From Cornus controversa (Eukaryota > Streptophyta > Magnoliopsida > Cornales > Cornaceae): a stretch of DNA of 64,000 nt. The position numbers and the translations under genes were made by a program. Under the pieces are notes generated by a model that saw only the letters and a program-made list of their open reading frames with translations, was not told the DNA's origin and did no database searches. The stretch spans positions 84,709,270 to 84,773,269 of the forward strand of contig CM048846.1 of NCBI GenBank assembly GCA_026545225.1, in the 5' to 3' direction. Below are positions 49,251-60,865 of this stretch, piece by piece. Positions within the stretch are counted from its first letter, which is position 1. Each line of letters begins with the position of its first letter.

Positions 49251-50562
49251 GGGTAAATTACCCTTAGACCCCCTGATGTTTACACTCGTTACCGTTAGAG
49301 TAAAATTTACTCAAAATAGTGGTCAACCTCCCTCAAGGTTTGAAAAAAATAACATATAGGTCCAATTCGTTAACAATCTGTTAGATCTGTTAAAAAAGAA
49401 TTTAGTTAATACCAAAATTGCCCTTGTGAGCAAAATGACAAAAATGTGTATTTTATTAATGGGTTAAGTGCAAAAAATTCTCTTGCTATATACAGAATAT
49501 GCAAATACACCCCTCTGATGTTGGACATGTCGTTAATTTGCCAGTACCGAAATTAAAAAATAACAAAAATACACTTATAGTATTAAAAAAAAAAAAGATG
49601 TAAGTGCAAAAAACACTTTCGCTATATACGAAATGTGCAAAAAATACCCCTGCAATTTAATATGCTCATATAACCCTCCACTAGTTATATCTGATTAGCA
49701 AATACCCCCTTCAGCGAATTTATGTTAAAAAATAACCGTTGAGTGTCATGTTTGACTTATTATTATTTTTTAAATTTTGAGATTTCCCTTCGCACATTAT
49801 AGGGTGAAATACAAAAAAAACCTCTCGCTATATAGAAAATATACAAATAGCTCTCTTGTTGTTTGAAAAATTCCTTGTCCATTTTGGACATTTTACATAT
49901 TCCTTCTTTTTTTAAAAATTGTAAGGGTATATTTTTCATTTTCTAATTCTGGTACAGGCAAATTGACGATTTGTCCTTATTTGCACAATTTGAAATTTGT
50001 AAGGGGCTAATTAAACATCGGAGGTATTTGCACATTCTATATATAGCGAGGGTTTTTTTTTTGCACATTTTCTATATAGCGAGGGGATTTTTTGCACTTA
50101 CCTTAAAGTGCAAAGAGTAATCTCAGAATTTAAAAAAAAAAAAAGTCAAACATGGTAATTAACGGTTATTTTTGAACAAAAATTCATTGGAGGGAGATAT
50201 TTGCTCATCGGAGACAACTAGTATAGGTTACATGAGCATACTAAACTATAAAGGTGTTTTTTGCACATTCTATATATAATGAGGGGGTTTTGCACTTAAC
50301 CCTTTATTAATATATAATGAATTTACAAAATGAAGATATGATTTATGTATAAATAGCAAATTAGAAAATTAAATACATATTTAGTAACATATTACATGCT
50401 ATATATATATATATATATAAGTCTTTCAATATAAATTAGAAAACCCTTCCACCGTTTCCACCACAACCGACTGCCTCCACACCCTTTTCTCATTCACGAG
50501 CTCAAAAACTCCATCCCTCCACCACCAGTGTAAACCTCAAGGGGTCTGAAGGTAATTTACCC
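49251..50562. mobile_element. Outer MULE-like foldback element
   Basis: The left end reads GGGTAAATTACCCTTAGACC, then CCCTGATGTTTACACT. The right end (50526-50562), reverse-complemented, reads GGGTAAATTACCTTCAGACC, then CCTTGAGGTTTACACT. TIRs of about 38 bp thus bracket the element, which has itself been invaded at 49461-50302. No matching 9-bp TSD was found. An alternative partner for the left arm is a diverged inverted copy at about 51990-52140, so the outer limits could be wider. Confidence 0.6.
49461..50302. mobile_element. Composite MULE-type MITE with perfect 9-bp TSD and interleaved arms
   Basis: The ends are GGGTTAAGTGCAAAA and TTTTGCACTTAACCC. TTTATTAAT flanks both sides (49452-49460 and 50303-50311). 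Inside, the arm at 49461-49575 pairs with 49930-50085, while the arm at 49594-49770 pairs with 50110-50302. The pairs are therefore interleaved rather than nested. A third arm begins at 49801 (GGGTGAAATACAAAAAAAAC). The structure is probably two or more related elements inserted into each other and rearranged. No protein is encoded. Confidence 0.75.
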
Positions 50563-51188
50563 TCATATATGTATTTATCTTCCTGTTATATATACCGCCA
50601 CCATCGCCACTCTCCTCCCTCTTTTCTCTTTCCTCCCCCACCACCTGCTTAGGCCACCCTTCTCTCTCTACCAATACACAACCACCCACCTCTTCTTGAC
50701 CATCGCCTCCCCACCACCATAATCCCAAACTATAATCAGTGTTCTCTCGAATCTAAGCTTCACTGCACTTTCAATCAAATTGCAAAAACAAAATTCACTC
50801 CCTTCAACAATTTACTTGTCTCCAAAGCACATAAAACTAAAAGAAAGACTATGAATTCAATTAATTTCAACACTAGAACTTGAAACCAATCTTTAGTCAA
50901 ATTTTACAACAAACTTTCCAACAATATCCTTAATTTCAATTAATTACAAAAAAAATCCTTTATTTCAATTCAATTTTCTTCTCTCTCTGCAATTTGCATA
51001 TTACATATAATGCATATGTATATATACCTATATATATATATATATATATGAATAGTTTTGGTTCAAAATTAATCTACAAATCTATGCAATCGGACGAGGC
51101 ATTAAATGGATCAAGGTACTTTGAATGAAGTGGTGGTTGAGGCTGGGGCGGAGAGAAAATAGAGGTTGTGGTGCTGAAGAGGAAGAAC
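50563..51188. other. Intergenic DNA, C-rich then AT-rich
   Basis: The left third is strongly C-rich on + (CCACCATCGCC and TCCTCCCCCACCACC-type runs). The remainder is AT-rich with a TA run near 51030-51048. No gene is supported. The C-rich block and the G-rich block beyond 51776 may be opposite arms of one old foldback element. Confidence 0.4.
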
Positions 51189-51775
51189 TGTAGTCACCCG
51201 CGAGTGGATTGTACCCTTGTGGGCGGGTGTAATGTGGGCGGGTGCAAGAAAATACACTGGGCTGAGCTACCACACTGGCAGGTTACAGGGTGCTCAATCC
51301 CACATCACCTGGGTTTGGAGAAGGGGATATGCTTATATGTAGTGTGTTCTCTTCAAATGGTATGAGGTCTTTTAGGGTAAAACCCAAGAACAAAATCGTG
51401 CGGGCTTGAGTCTAAAGCGAACAATATCATACCATGTGTTGGAGCAGGGTATTACAGTTGGTATCAGAACCTGAACCTAGCCGGAAGTGTGCCGATGAGG
51501 ACATCGAGCCTCATAGGGGGTGGATTGTAGTCACCCTTGTGGGCGAGTGTGATGTAGACGAGTGCAAGAAAAGACACTGGCTGAGCTACCACACTGGTAG
51601 GCTACAGGGTGCTCAATCCCACATCGCCTGGGTTTGGAGAAGGGGATTTGCTTATATGTAGTGTATTCTCTTCAAATGGTATGAGGCCTTTCGTGATAAA
51701 ACCCAAGAACAAAACCATGCGGGCTTGGGCCCAAAGCAGACAATATCATACCATGTGTTGGATCGAGGTATTACA
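51189..51775 (+). mobile_element. TRIM retroelement (plus orientation)
   Basis: Direct repeats lie at 51189-51456 (268 bp) and 51526-51775 (250 bp). Both begin TGTAGTCACCC and end GGTATTACA. After the first, GT and then TGGTATCAGAAC form a PBS with one mismatch to TGGTATCAGAGC. An AGGGGG purine tract precedes the second. The internal region is only 69 bp. The flanks AGAAC (51184-51188) and AGAAT (51776-51780) match at 4 of 5. Shared inner blocks include CACACTGG(C/T)AGG(T/C)TACAGGG and GGTTTGGAGAAGGGGAT. The first LTR has an extra piece of about 18-25 bp near its start. No protein is encoded. Confidence 0.85.
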
Positions 51776-52745
51776 AGAATAAAGAGAAATAGAGAGAAGA
51801 GAGATGTGACTAGGGAGAGATGAAGAGGGAGATGAGACATCAGATGAGAAAGAGTGAGAAAACGGTGATGATGGATGGGAGAGCAGACGAGAGAGAGTGG
51901 GTTTGCGGTGGTGGTGAACTTGTGCGAGATAACAAAAGAGAGAAAAGGTCTAGAAGGAGAGAGAGAGTTTTTCACGTGTTTTTTTTTTTGTTGGTATTTT
52001 CAATTATGTTATTACCCTATAAAAGAAGAGGATAAAATTGTAAGAAGACTTGTGAAGTTATCAACCGTTAAATTTTTAACTTTAATAAGAGGTTGTCAGA
52101 GTGATTTTTTCAAAACTTTCATGTGAGGGTAATTGCTTCAAATAAAAAAAAAGGGTTCGTTGTTTTTTTTTTTTTTTTTTGACACCAAATTCGTGCCTTA
52201 GATTTGGAATTATAAGAAATTTAGTTCAAAGTTTAAACTAAATTTTCTCTAATTCCAAATTCAAGATGTGAATTCCAATAAAGTACGGATACAGTTAACT
52301 TTTCTTGTTTAAAAAATGTTTAAAATTTGACATAAATAAACGATAATAAAAAATACAAATGCATATATGTTTGAGTATTATACATTTTTTTTATAAAAAA
52401 AAATTACCACACTACAATTTTTATTCTTTTATGTCTTGTATATTTTTATTTTAATAATATAAAAGACTATAAATAATAAATAAATAAAGTATGGAGGGTT
52501 GTAGAATGATTAAGGATTCTAGAATATTAAAGAGTTGGTAGGAACTAGTAGATTGGAGATGATTATGGAAAAGTAAAAAGTTTGTATTAGAAAAAATTTA
52601 ATATACATCCTAATCATTCATTGGGAAAAAATATGTCTATATATAAGTAGGAGTGAAACTCCAAAATTCAAGAGTGGGTTGAGATGAAGCATAATATAAA
52701 AGAAAATTAACAAATGTAACCTTCAAAAACATCATCTGATGAATT
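51776..52745. other. Intergenic DNA, purine-rich then AT-rich
   Basis: A G/A-rich tract (about 51780-51970) contains overlapping open frames that reflect its bias. At about 51990-52140 the sequence resembles, in inverse, the end of the MULE-like element at 49251. No gene was recognised. Confidence 0.4.
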
Positions 52746-52975
52746 GTACTGATGAAAATTAGGATGGTTACCAAATACCAAAATGTAAAATAAGTACTGA
52801 TGAAAATTAGGATGGTTACCAAATACCAAAATGTAAAATAATTCTACGTGGACGTTGAGATAGTTATCCATGTATCTTAGATGAGATTGTGTAATTTTAT
52901 ATCAGTGAATCTTAGATGAGATTGTGTAATTTTATATCAATGTATATTGTGTAATTTTATATGTTAATTAATGTT
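52746..52975. repeat. Perfect 48-bp and 35-bp tandem duplications
   Basis: A 48-bp unit starting GTACTGATGAAAATTAGGAT is duplicated without mismatch (52746-52793 and 52794-52841). Just downstream, a 35-bp unit starting ATCTTAGATGAGATTGTGTA occurs at 52874 and 52909, with a partial third copy. The identical copies indicate recent slippage or unequal exchange. Confidence 0.9.
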
Positions 52976-53746
52976 TAATTAATTAACTGATATTTGTTGA
53001 ATTGTAATGATAAGAATATAAAGTGAGGTTAATTTACCGAATAGTAATGATGTTTAGGAATACTATTGGTCAGCTCTATAATTACTTTTGTTATTAATAA
53101 CTCATGTAATGAGTATGATATTAGTTCATAAGATATTATTTAGATGGTCGGCACTACTGAAGTTTCGACTTATTAGACACGGTGACAAACTTTGCTCATT
53201 CCAAGTGGTATAAACCAAGTGATATTTACGTATTTACCATTAGACTACATATATTATTTTATTATTTTTTATTTCAAAATATCAGTTATGTTTAATAACC
53301 ATTTTACCCTCATTACATAAAGCGCTAGCCACCATCATAGTTAAAGCCATAAACAAAAGCCCATCCCCATCATCGTTGATCACCATCTCTGACAACAACC
53401 AAAGCTCACAACCCAAAGTAAACCCCTAACTTAAACCAAACCCAAGTAATAGAAAACTCCCCAAAGCCAGCTACCACAAACCCCAAACTCAGGCCATCAT
53501 AATCGCCACAAAATGCCATCACAACCCCAATCGAACTCCTTCGATAGTACCACTGCCAAACCATCCCGTCACTGACACCGGACCCCAAAATTGAAGCCCA
53601 ACCCCTATTGATTTACCACCGAACAACCACTGTCGCTTCATATTCTTCCTCTGATTCTTCCGGTCGCTAAACAACCACACTTATTATTTCATTGGGTTTA
53701 ATTTTGTTTTACAGATACAACATCGCACACATCCATATAAACACTC

Positions 53747-53777
<31 letters not shown>

Positions 53778-54156
53778 TAGAGGAACATGACAGAAAGTGA
53801 AGATTATGTTTGTTGGTTTAAGCAACAGTGGTGGTTCGAGTTACAATTAGAAGATCGATTGATGTTTGGGTTTCGACTGAGGCTTGTGGTGGCGTGCGGT
53901 GGTTGTTGATAGGTCGGCAATGGAGGATCGATTGAGGACTGTGTATTCACTAATTTCAGTGAGGTCTACAACTGTGGCAATAGGTTCGTGCTCCGGCGAT
54001 CCCTATTGTTGGTGGTTTCGGCTTTGGTTTCATGGTGTTTGGAACAGTGAATTTACTGATGGTGTGTTTGGAGGTTTGGAAGATGAGTTGTGATTTTTGG
54101 CGATTGGGTTTGTTTGATAGTGTGGTTTCCACAAGGGTTGGTTTGCATAGTGATAT
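52976..54156. other. Intergenic DNA with C-rich and G-rich halves
   Basis: From about 53330 to 53690 the + strand is C-rich, and from about 53810 to 54110 it is G-rich, with a TA run between (53746-53766). This looks like an old imperfect inverted repeat, but I could not align the arms base by base. Open frames on the G-rich strand (53406 minus, 53884 plus) have no recognisable motif. Confidence 0.4.
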
Positions 54157-54164
54157 GCAATGTT

Positions 54165-54634
54165 AGGAAGCACGGACACGAAACACGGGTACAACACGAC
54201 ACGGATACGGAAACCCAAAAAATTCTAAAAAAAAGAACACAGATACGGCGAGGACGCGACTATAAAATAATAATATAATATATTAATTATTAAAAAAAAA
54301 AAAGACTACATTACAAAAATACTTCAATTCATCATCAAGCAATTAATAATCAAACAAAATATAAACAAAAGTAGACAAATAGATTAAAGAACTAGACTTA
54401 TTTAGTCCCCTACATATATTTAGCTTAGATTTGTAATCATAACTTAGTCGCATATAATTTTCTTTCGAAATACTTGAATATACATTATTGTTATGAAGTG
54501 TCTGATACGTGTCGATGAGTGTCCAAAGAGTGTCCGAGAAGTGTTCGAGAAGTGTCCTAAAAAGAAAAATGTGTGTCCAACACGTGTCCGACATGGACAC
54601 AGCACCCTCGGTGAAGTGTCCGTGCTTTCTAGGT
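54165..54634. mobile_element. hAT-type MITE with perfect 8-bp TSD
   Basis: The left end AGGAAGCACGGACAC and the right end GTGTCCGTGCTTTCT are inverted. Further GACAC/GTGTC motifs run inward on both sides (ACACGACACGG, CCAACACGTGTCCGACAT). GCAATGTT occurs at 54157-54164 and 54635-54642, a perfect 8-bp duplication, though the right end has about four extra bases (AGGT) before it. No protein is encoded. Confidence 0.75.
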
Positions 54635-54701
54635 GCAATGTTTAAAAGCATATGCATCTATTAAATATATATTTATTTTAATTTTATATTTAATATAATA
54701 G

Positions 54702-54884
54702 TAGTATATAAATAATTACTAAACTGTTATAATAGTACTATATACTATTATATAGTAAGAAAGAGAGAGAGAGAGAGGGATTGATGTTGATATATTCTCA
54801 AAATAAATCTCTCTCTCTTTCTCTCTCTTACTATATAATAGTATATAGTACTATTATAACAGTTTAGTAATTATTTATATACTA
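54702..54884. repeat. Long hairpin, 77-bp near-perfect arms
   Basis: The left arm (54702-54778) and right arm (54808-54884) are inverted. The outer ~58 bp, from TAGTATATAAATAATTACTA inward, match perfectly, and the innermost part is GA/CT repeat. The loop is about 29 bp. The right arm ends 12 bp before the presumed copia primer-binding site, so the hairpin lies where the 5' LTR end should be. It could be part of a short LTR or an independent foldback insertion. Confidence 0.85.
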
Positions 54885-54950
54885 ATATTACAACACGTTA
54901 TCAGGACGAGGTTTTGACCATTTGAGAAGACAAGTAAAAGTATACTAATG

Positions 54951-56005
54951 ATGTCAAATCTTGCAAAGCTGGACTTTACTATCCTTGATATTTCGAGCAG
55001 AAATTATCTATCATGGATTCTCGATGTTGAGATCCATTTGGATGCTAAAAATTTGGGAGAGACGATCAAAGAAGGAAATAAAGCATCAATGCAAGAACAG
55101 GTAATGTCAATGATTTTCATTCGTCATCACATACATGAGGATTTAAAATCCGAGTATCTTACAATAAAAGACTCGTCCGTACTATGGAAAATTTTGAAGG
55201 ATAAGTTTGAATATCAAAGAACTATAATCTTTCCAATAGCTTAAGACAACTAGTCAAAATTGAAGTTATCCGATTATAAATCGGTAATATAATATAATTC
55301 AGTTCTATTCTGAATTAGCTCCCAAATGAACTTATGTGGAGAGCCTAAAAATGATGTGGATATATTAGAAAAAATATTTACCACATTTCATCCCTCGAAC
55401 TTGCTCTTCCAACAGCAGTATCGAGAGAGACATTTTACAAAATATTCTGAGTTGATATCTTGCTTATTAATGGCTGAACAAAATAATGAGCTCTTATTAG
55501 AAAATCACATATCCCATCTGACCAAATCAGTTTCATTAACTAAACACATTCAGTATCTTTTAATGGTCGCGATGGTGGACGTGGACGTGGTCGTAGTCGT
55601 AGTCATGGTCGTGGCCGCGACAAAAAAAATAATTATGGTGGTTATCCTTCATTTGAATTTTCTAGTAGGAACTACACACCATATTCTCATGAAGGAAATA
55701 CAAGTGGGGCCAAGCAAGAAAAACTGAAAGGTGTGCCGAATGCACCCTCTAAACAATATGAAAATGCTTGCTTTCGATGTGGAATGAAAGGGCATTGGTC
55801 ACAGACCTGTCGAACACCCAAACACTTCGTTGAGCTATATCAAGCTTCACTCAAAGGAAAAGGGAAGGAAAAGGAAATTGAAACAAATGCTATCAAAAAT
55901 TATGAACTGATAACCATCAATCACCTTGATATTTCAGATTTCTATGAAGACCTCCCTGAAATCAATAATCAGTGGACTAATGATGAAAATGTCCACATCG
56001 ATTAG
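54951..56005 (+). pseudogene. Copia gag with CCHC zinc knuckle
   Basis: The frame starts MSNLAKLDFTILDISSRNYL and continues WILDVEIHLDAKNLGETI, the N-terminal gag of copia elements. Two stops follow near 55243-55255. Then come ILEKIFTTFHPSNLLFQQQY and RHFTKYSELISCLLMAEQNN (55326-55560). A frameshift moves to a Gly/Arg-rich stretch (GRDGGRGRGRS). The CCHC knuckle CFRCGMKGHWSQTC lies at about 55772-55813. The frame ends at the TAG at 56003-56005. It is dead in this copy. Confidence 0.8.
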
Positions 56006-56105
56006 ATATTGTTTCTTTTGGTTCTTATTGGTGTGTTATTACCAGTTTTGTTTGTAATTACACTTTTATTAATGTAATGAAGTTTATTTCTTTTTAAAAA
56101 AATAG

Positions 56106-56435
56106 ATTTGATCAATGCATTGCCCACATCTAAGATAAATTATGAAGATATATGTTTGGTAGACAGTGCCACGACACATACTATCCTAAGAGATAGAAAA
56201 TAATTTTCTCATATAACATTAGTTGAAGCTAATGTCGATACCATATCAGGTTCCATAGACCTGATTGATGGTTCTGGGAGGGCTAATATTATGTTACCAT
56301 GTGGAACACAATTGCATATTAATAATGCTCTCTACTCAACTAGATCCAAGAGAAATCTGTTGAATTTTAAAGATATACGTCATAACGGATATCATATTGA
56401 AACAATAAATAAATGGAGCATAGAATATCTATGCA
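56106..56435 (+). pseudogene. Copia aspartic protease (5' part of pol)
   Basis: The frame reads DLINALPTSKINYEDICLVD, then SATTHTILRDRK with the catalytic Asp-Ser-Ala of copia proteases, followed by a stop (at about 56202). After it come VEANVDTISGSIDLIDGSGR, CGTQLHINNALYSTRSKRNL and FKDIRHNGYHIETINK. The frame is cut at 56436 by the hAT element and resumes past 61230. Confidence 0.8.
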
Positions 56436-56723
56436 CAGGGGCGGAGCAAGGAATCTATAATTAGGGGGGGCAAACTATTAATATTTTTATCATAAATGAG
56501 ATGATTTAATATAAGAATATTTTTAATTCAAAAGTATTTCATTATCGTTAGATGCATACAAAAACATATCTAGCCAAACTTTGGACTGTTCGTTTACAAA
56601 AAAAGATTTGCCTATATCCAGTCAAATATGACCTAGATATGTACAAAAATAAACCAAAAAGACCACATATCTACTACAAAAGCTGAGCTCGACGATCTTT
56701 TAGAGAATAAAATTCATCTATTA

Positions 56724-59711
56724 TCAAATCTGAACTAAAAGTCTCAGCAATTTCTTTTCAATATTGATACTCAAATAATCTGTAAGAAACTTATCTTCCA
56801 TCTTGTTGAAAAGTGTTGTTTTGACAAGCTTCATAGTTGAAAATGCCCTTTCTGTAATTACCGTGGAAACTAGAAGTGTCAAGACAAGACGAATTAATCT
56901 ATCAATCAAATAGTAGATATCTGACTTCTTTGTTTCCACTAATCCTCTACATAATTCAAAAATTGTTGACATATTTTGTAGATGTGGATGGTGAGGTACA
57001 TCAACACTATGGTGTTGTAATTAAAATCTCAAAAGAGTCCTCTCTTGGTCTGTGAAATCTTGAGGATAAAATTTATTTGCAAACTTGCAAATGTCATCAA
57101 TTTTAAACAACTTGTAAGCATCCCTAGGATCCAAAGTTGAGCTAAGAATAACAAATTCCATTGCTTGTTCACTAAATCTGTTATTCAACTCTTGCACTTG
57201 TGAATCAATTGTGGCATTGAATATATCAATTTTAATAGTGGTGCTCAAGTGTAATATTGTCTTGTTGATGACGTGGACGACCTCTACCTTTTGTGTAAGG
57301 AGCACTCATATCAGGCACATCAATCTTATTGCGTTCACAAAATGATATAACAATCCCAAGTAAGATGTTCCAACCATCTTCTCTCAATTTTAGAATGAGT
57401 TCTTTTGTAGTTGAAACCAAATGCATAGCATTTAAGATGTCTTGAGTTTTTTGTTACAAAGTTTGGCAAAGGATATCAATTATTCACATAATTTCTTTCA
57501 CCAAATGCAAAATAAACACAAACTCGAATGATATAATAGCATCATAAGTAGGGCTGCACACGGTTCGGTTCCCAACGGTTCCTGGAGGAACCGGAACCGG
57601 AACCGTCCCAACGGTTCCCTGTTTTTTGGAACCAGAACCGGAACCGTTGGGAGGTGGAACCGAACCGAACCGAACCGTAGCCAACGGTTCGGTTCGGTTC
57701 CGGAACCGCGGTTCTTCGGGTTTTTTTTTTTTTTTTTTTTTTTTTTCAATTTTACAATCTAATATATTGAATCATTATATAATATAATACAATATTATTG
57801 ATAATAAATGTAGTTTAACCATATATGTTTGGTGTTTGTATAATATTATCATAATATTATAATAGTAAATTAGTAATAAGACTAATAACTAATATAATTA
57901 TATAACTAATTTAACGGTTCCGGTTCCGGTTCCTTCGAACCGTCACCTACGGTTCGGTTCGGTTCGGTTCGGTTCTGCTGGGACTGGAACCGGAACCGGA
58001 ACCGTATTCAACGGTTCCTTAAAAAATGGAACCGAAACCGGAACCGTACCGACGGTTCGGTTCGGTTCAGGTACGGTTCCATACGGTTCCGGTTCCGGTT
58101 CCGGTTCCTACGGTTCTTTGTGCAGCCCTAATCATAAGCAGCATCGGCATCCCCCCGTTGGGAGTAAGTAGATCCTTCTTTAATGATGCTTTGAAGAACT
58201 GAACATGTTGCACCAAATATCCTTATCAAACTACAAACAGAATCAAAATGAGAGCTCCAATGAGTATCTCCAGGCCGTTACAAGGTACCAATCTGATTAG
58301 CTCCTCTTCCAGTCTCAAGTTCATCAATAGTTATTAAATGGGTAATTTCAGCCGCTTGAGCAGATTATAATTCATCATTTTGTTTGCAAGAAGCTCCAAT
58401 GATATTGATAATGAAGCTCAACTTCGAAAAGAATTGATGGACAGGAATTATTTCTCTAGATGCTGCAACTAATGCCAGTTATAATCGATGAGCTAAACAA
58501 TGCACATAATACGCATAAGGGCAATCATTAAGAAATAATGCTTGCAAGCCATTCCAAGCCCCACGCATATTACTAGCACCATCATAACCTTGACCTCGGA
58601 GATTGTGAACACTAAGATTATAATGAGATAAAATCGCAGAAAGCTCATTTTTTAAAGTCAATGAAGTTGTATCTTTAACATGCACAAGATCAAAGAAATG
58701 CTCTTGTAAAAACCCACTCTTATTGACGAATCTTAAAACAAGAGCCATTTGCTCTCTCTTAAATTCATCACGTGTTTCATCAACAAGAATACAAAACTTG
58801 GCATCTCCAATTTCTTCACGAATTTTCTTTCACACCTTTACAGAAAGAATATGCAAAATCTCCTTTTGAATTTGTGGTGAGGTATACTTGGCATTTTTTG
58901 GAGCATTTTCTAGAACAAGTTTGGCAACATCATCATTATATGTTACCAAAATCTTTATCATTTTAATGAAATTGCCCCTATTTCTTGATTTGGGGCATTC
59001 ATCATGCCCTCTAAAAGTACAGGCATGAAATGTAAGCCATCGAACCGCATCAATTGAAGTCTTCAATCTCAATCAGTTATTTAAAATTTTTTCCAAAGTT
59101 TGTCTTTCCATCACTTTATCAATATGACAAGGTTGATTCATTAAATCCTTACAACATCTCTCGGCTATGTTGTGAGGTGAACAAGGACTTTCTCCCACAT
59201 GATTTAGGAAAGCACACCTTTTTTCATCGTTAAATTTCTTCCAATTTTGAAATCCTTCAATAGTGAATGCATTTGTTCCAGGACGCCCCGTTGGTTTCTT
59301 TCCAAAAAGAAAGCAGGGTAAGCAAAATGTGGCATCCTTTTAAGGAGAATACTCTAACCAAGAAGGAAATAATTTGAACCAAGATGATTGAAACCGACGA
59401 AGATACTTTTTCAATCCAGAACGTGGATACTCTGACAGAACAAATTGGTATGGTCCCGCTTTGATATAGTCTCAACGAATTTCATCATGTTAGTTAATAG
59501 GATATTCTCATATTTGACGACGTAATCCTGGATCACGTTCTAATAAGGTGTGATCAACTTCTGTATATTCAACTCTAGGAAATTTTGGAGGACGTGGGTT
59601 ATCAAGAACTGAAGCATCATGATTAGATATGAAAGGCACATCATCTTTTGACTTATTGATGTTCTCTCTTTGAAAGAACGCATCAATAATTTTTGATGGC
59701 TTGACCATCAT
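56724..59711 (-). pseudogene. hAT transposase (TTF zinc finger / DUF4371 type), broken
   Basis: Reading from 59711 down: MMVKPSKIIDAFFQRE, then PGLRRQI, then a zinc-finger-like part (GPYQFVLSEYPRSG; ATFCLPCFLFGKKPTGRPG; AFTIEGFQNWKK). Next are the DUF4371 region (LRLKTSIDAVRWLTFHACTF; FCILVDETRDEF; LRGQGYDGASNMRGAWNGLQ; YYVHCLAHRL) and, after the inserted MITE, the C-terminal dimerisation domain (VSTVITERAFSTMKLVKTTL, NKMEDKFLTDYL). The domain order is that of zinc-finger-MYM-like hAT transposases. At least five stops and the MITE at 57549-58130 make it non-functional. It may once have mobilised the CAG-ended MITE at 4139 (inference). Confidence 0.85.
57549..58130. mobile_element. GGAACC-rich hAT-type MITE inside the hAT transposase, perfect 8-bp TSD
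   Basis: The termini TAGGGCTGCACA and TGTGCAGCCCTA are perfect inverted repeats. ATCATAAG flanks both sides (57541-57548 and 58131-58138), and removing one copy plus the element rejoins the transposase frame. The interior has two GGAACC/GGTTCC/GGTTCGGTTC-rich zones around a poly-T (57721-57746) and an AT core, the same architecture as 23120-23858. It is a second member of that family and the youngest layer of this nest. Confidence 0.88.
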
Positions 59712-59821
59712 ATAACGCTATACTTAGGTGGACTATGCTTCCAAAGTAACAAATTAACCTGAAAATTAATCTATCAATTAATTATTTAAATAAGTTTTCT
59801 TATCAAACTTTTCTAACAAAG

Positions 59822-59826
<5 letters not shown>

Positions 59827-59868
<42 letters not shown>
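59827..59868. repeat. (TA)n microsatellite
   Basis: This is a pure TA run within the hAT element, just upstream (minus sense) of the transposase start. Confidence 0.95.
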
Positions 59869-59869
<1 letters not shown>

Positions 59870-60587
59870 AGCTAAAATTGAAAAAACTTCCAATTAAACA
59901 ATTAGACTTTTAATTTATAAACAAATTCAAAATTCATATAGTAATATCACAAATTAATAGTTAAGCAAAAACTAGAACATGTCATTCATATTAGCATATC
60001 AACTATCAATCTATTATTATTATTAACTATCAATTAATAGCATGATTGTACAAAGAGAATAATTTAAGAATATTACCTCTAACTTCGTAGTCCTTTACAC
60101 CAAATTTTGTCAATATATAAGTGTCTCTGATTCACATTAAACACATCACAGACTTCCAACTACCCTAAAAAAATAAGTTTAATTTGATGAGAAATTAATC
60201 TATCAGAAATAACATAAGGTATTAATTTAGAACGTCATCTAACTCAATAACCCCATCAATTAATGGTTAATGACTGGTGAACTTCTTTTAAAACAGTGAA
60301 ATCCTGAACATCTTATAAGAGCTGATCTATCAACTATCACACAAATAACAGATGAGTTATACACAAGCAGCTAGAACTAGAAGGGTAGAAGGAAAATAAA
60401 TTTAAAACTACTAATAATAATATTGAAATTAAATGTTAGAAACATTAATACATTTCAATTTAGAATGTCATCTAACTCAATAATGAATAACCCATCAGTA
60501 ATCATTAGTGATCCAGTCCAGCAAGAGCAACACTTGAATATAAAAAAAAAATTAGGGTTTTGGAAATGACAATAGAATTTGAGATTT

Positions 60588-60865
60588 TTTTAATTAAGAA
60601 AGTGAGAGAGTCTGAGAGATAGAAATAGGAGAGTTCAGAACTTAAATAAAAATTAACATCTATATTTCAAGTTCCAGCTCCACCTCCACGACTCCATGAA
60701 TACAGAGAAAAGAATGGAAACTTTGGAAAGTGACTTTTTAATTAAGAAAGTGAGAGAGTCTGAGAGATAGAAATAGGAGAGTTCGGAACTTACATAAAAT
60801 TCCATGGCCCCATGAGAACAGTCTGAATAGAGAAAATAATGAAAATTTCAGAAAGTGACAGAGCA
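60588..60865. repeat. Tandem duplication of ~150 bp within the hAT element
   Basis: The block starting TTAATTAAGAAAGTGAGAGA and continuing AGATAGAAATAGGAGAGTTC occurs at about 60591 and again at about 60739. The copies continue with related but diverged sequence ending in GGAAAGTGAC and AGAAAGTGAC. The duplication lies in the 5' untranslated region (minus sense) of the transposase. Confidence 0.8.
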
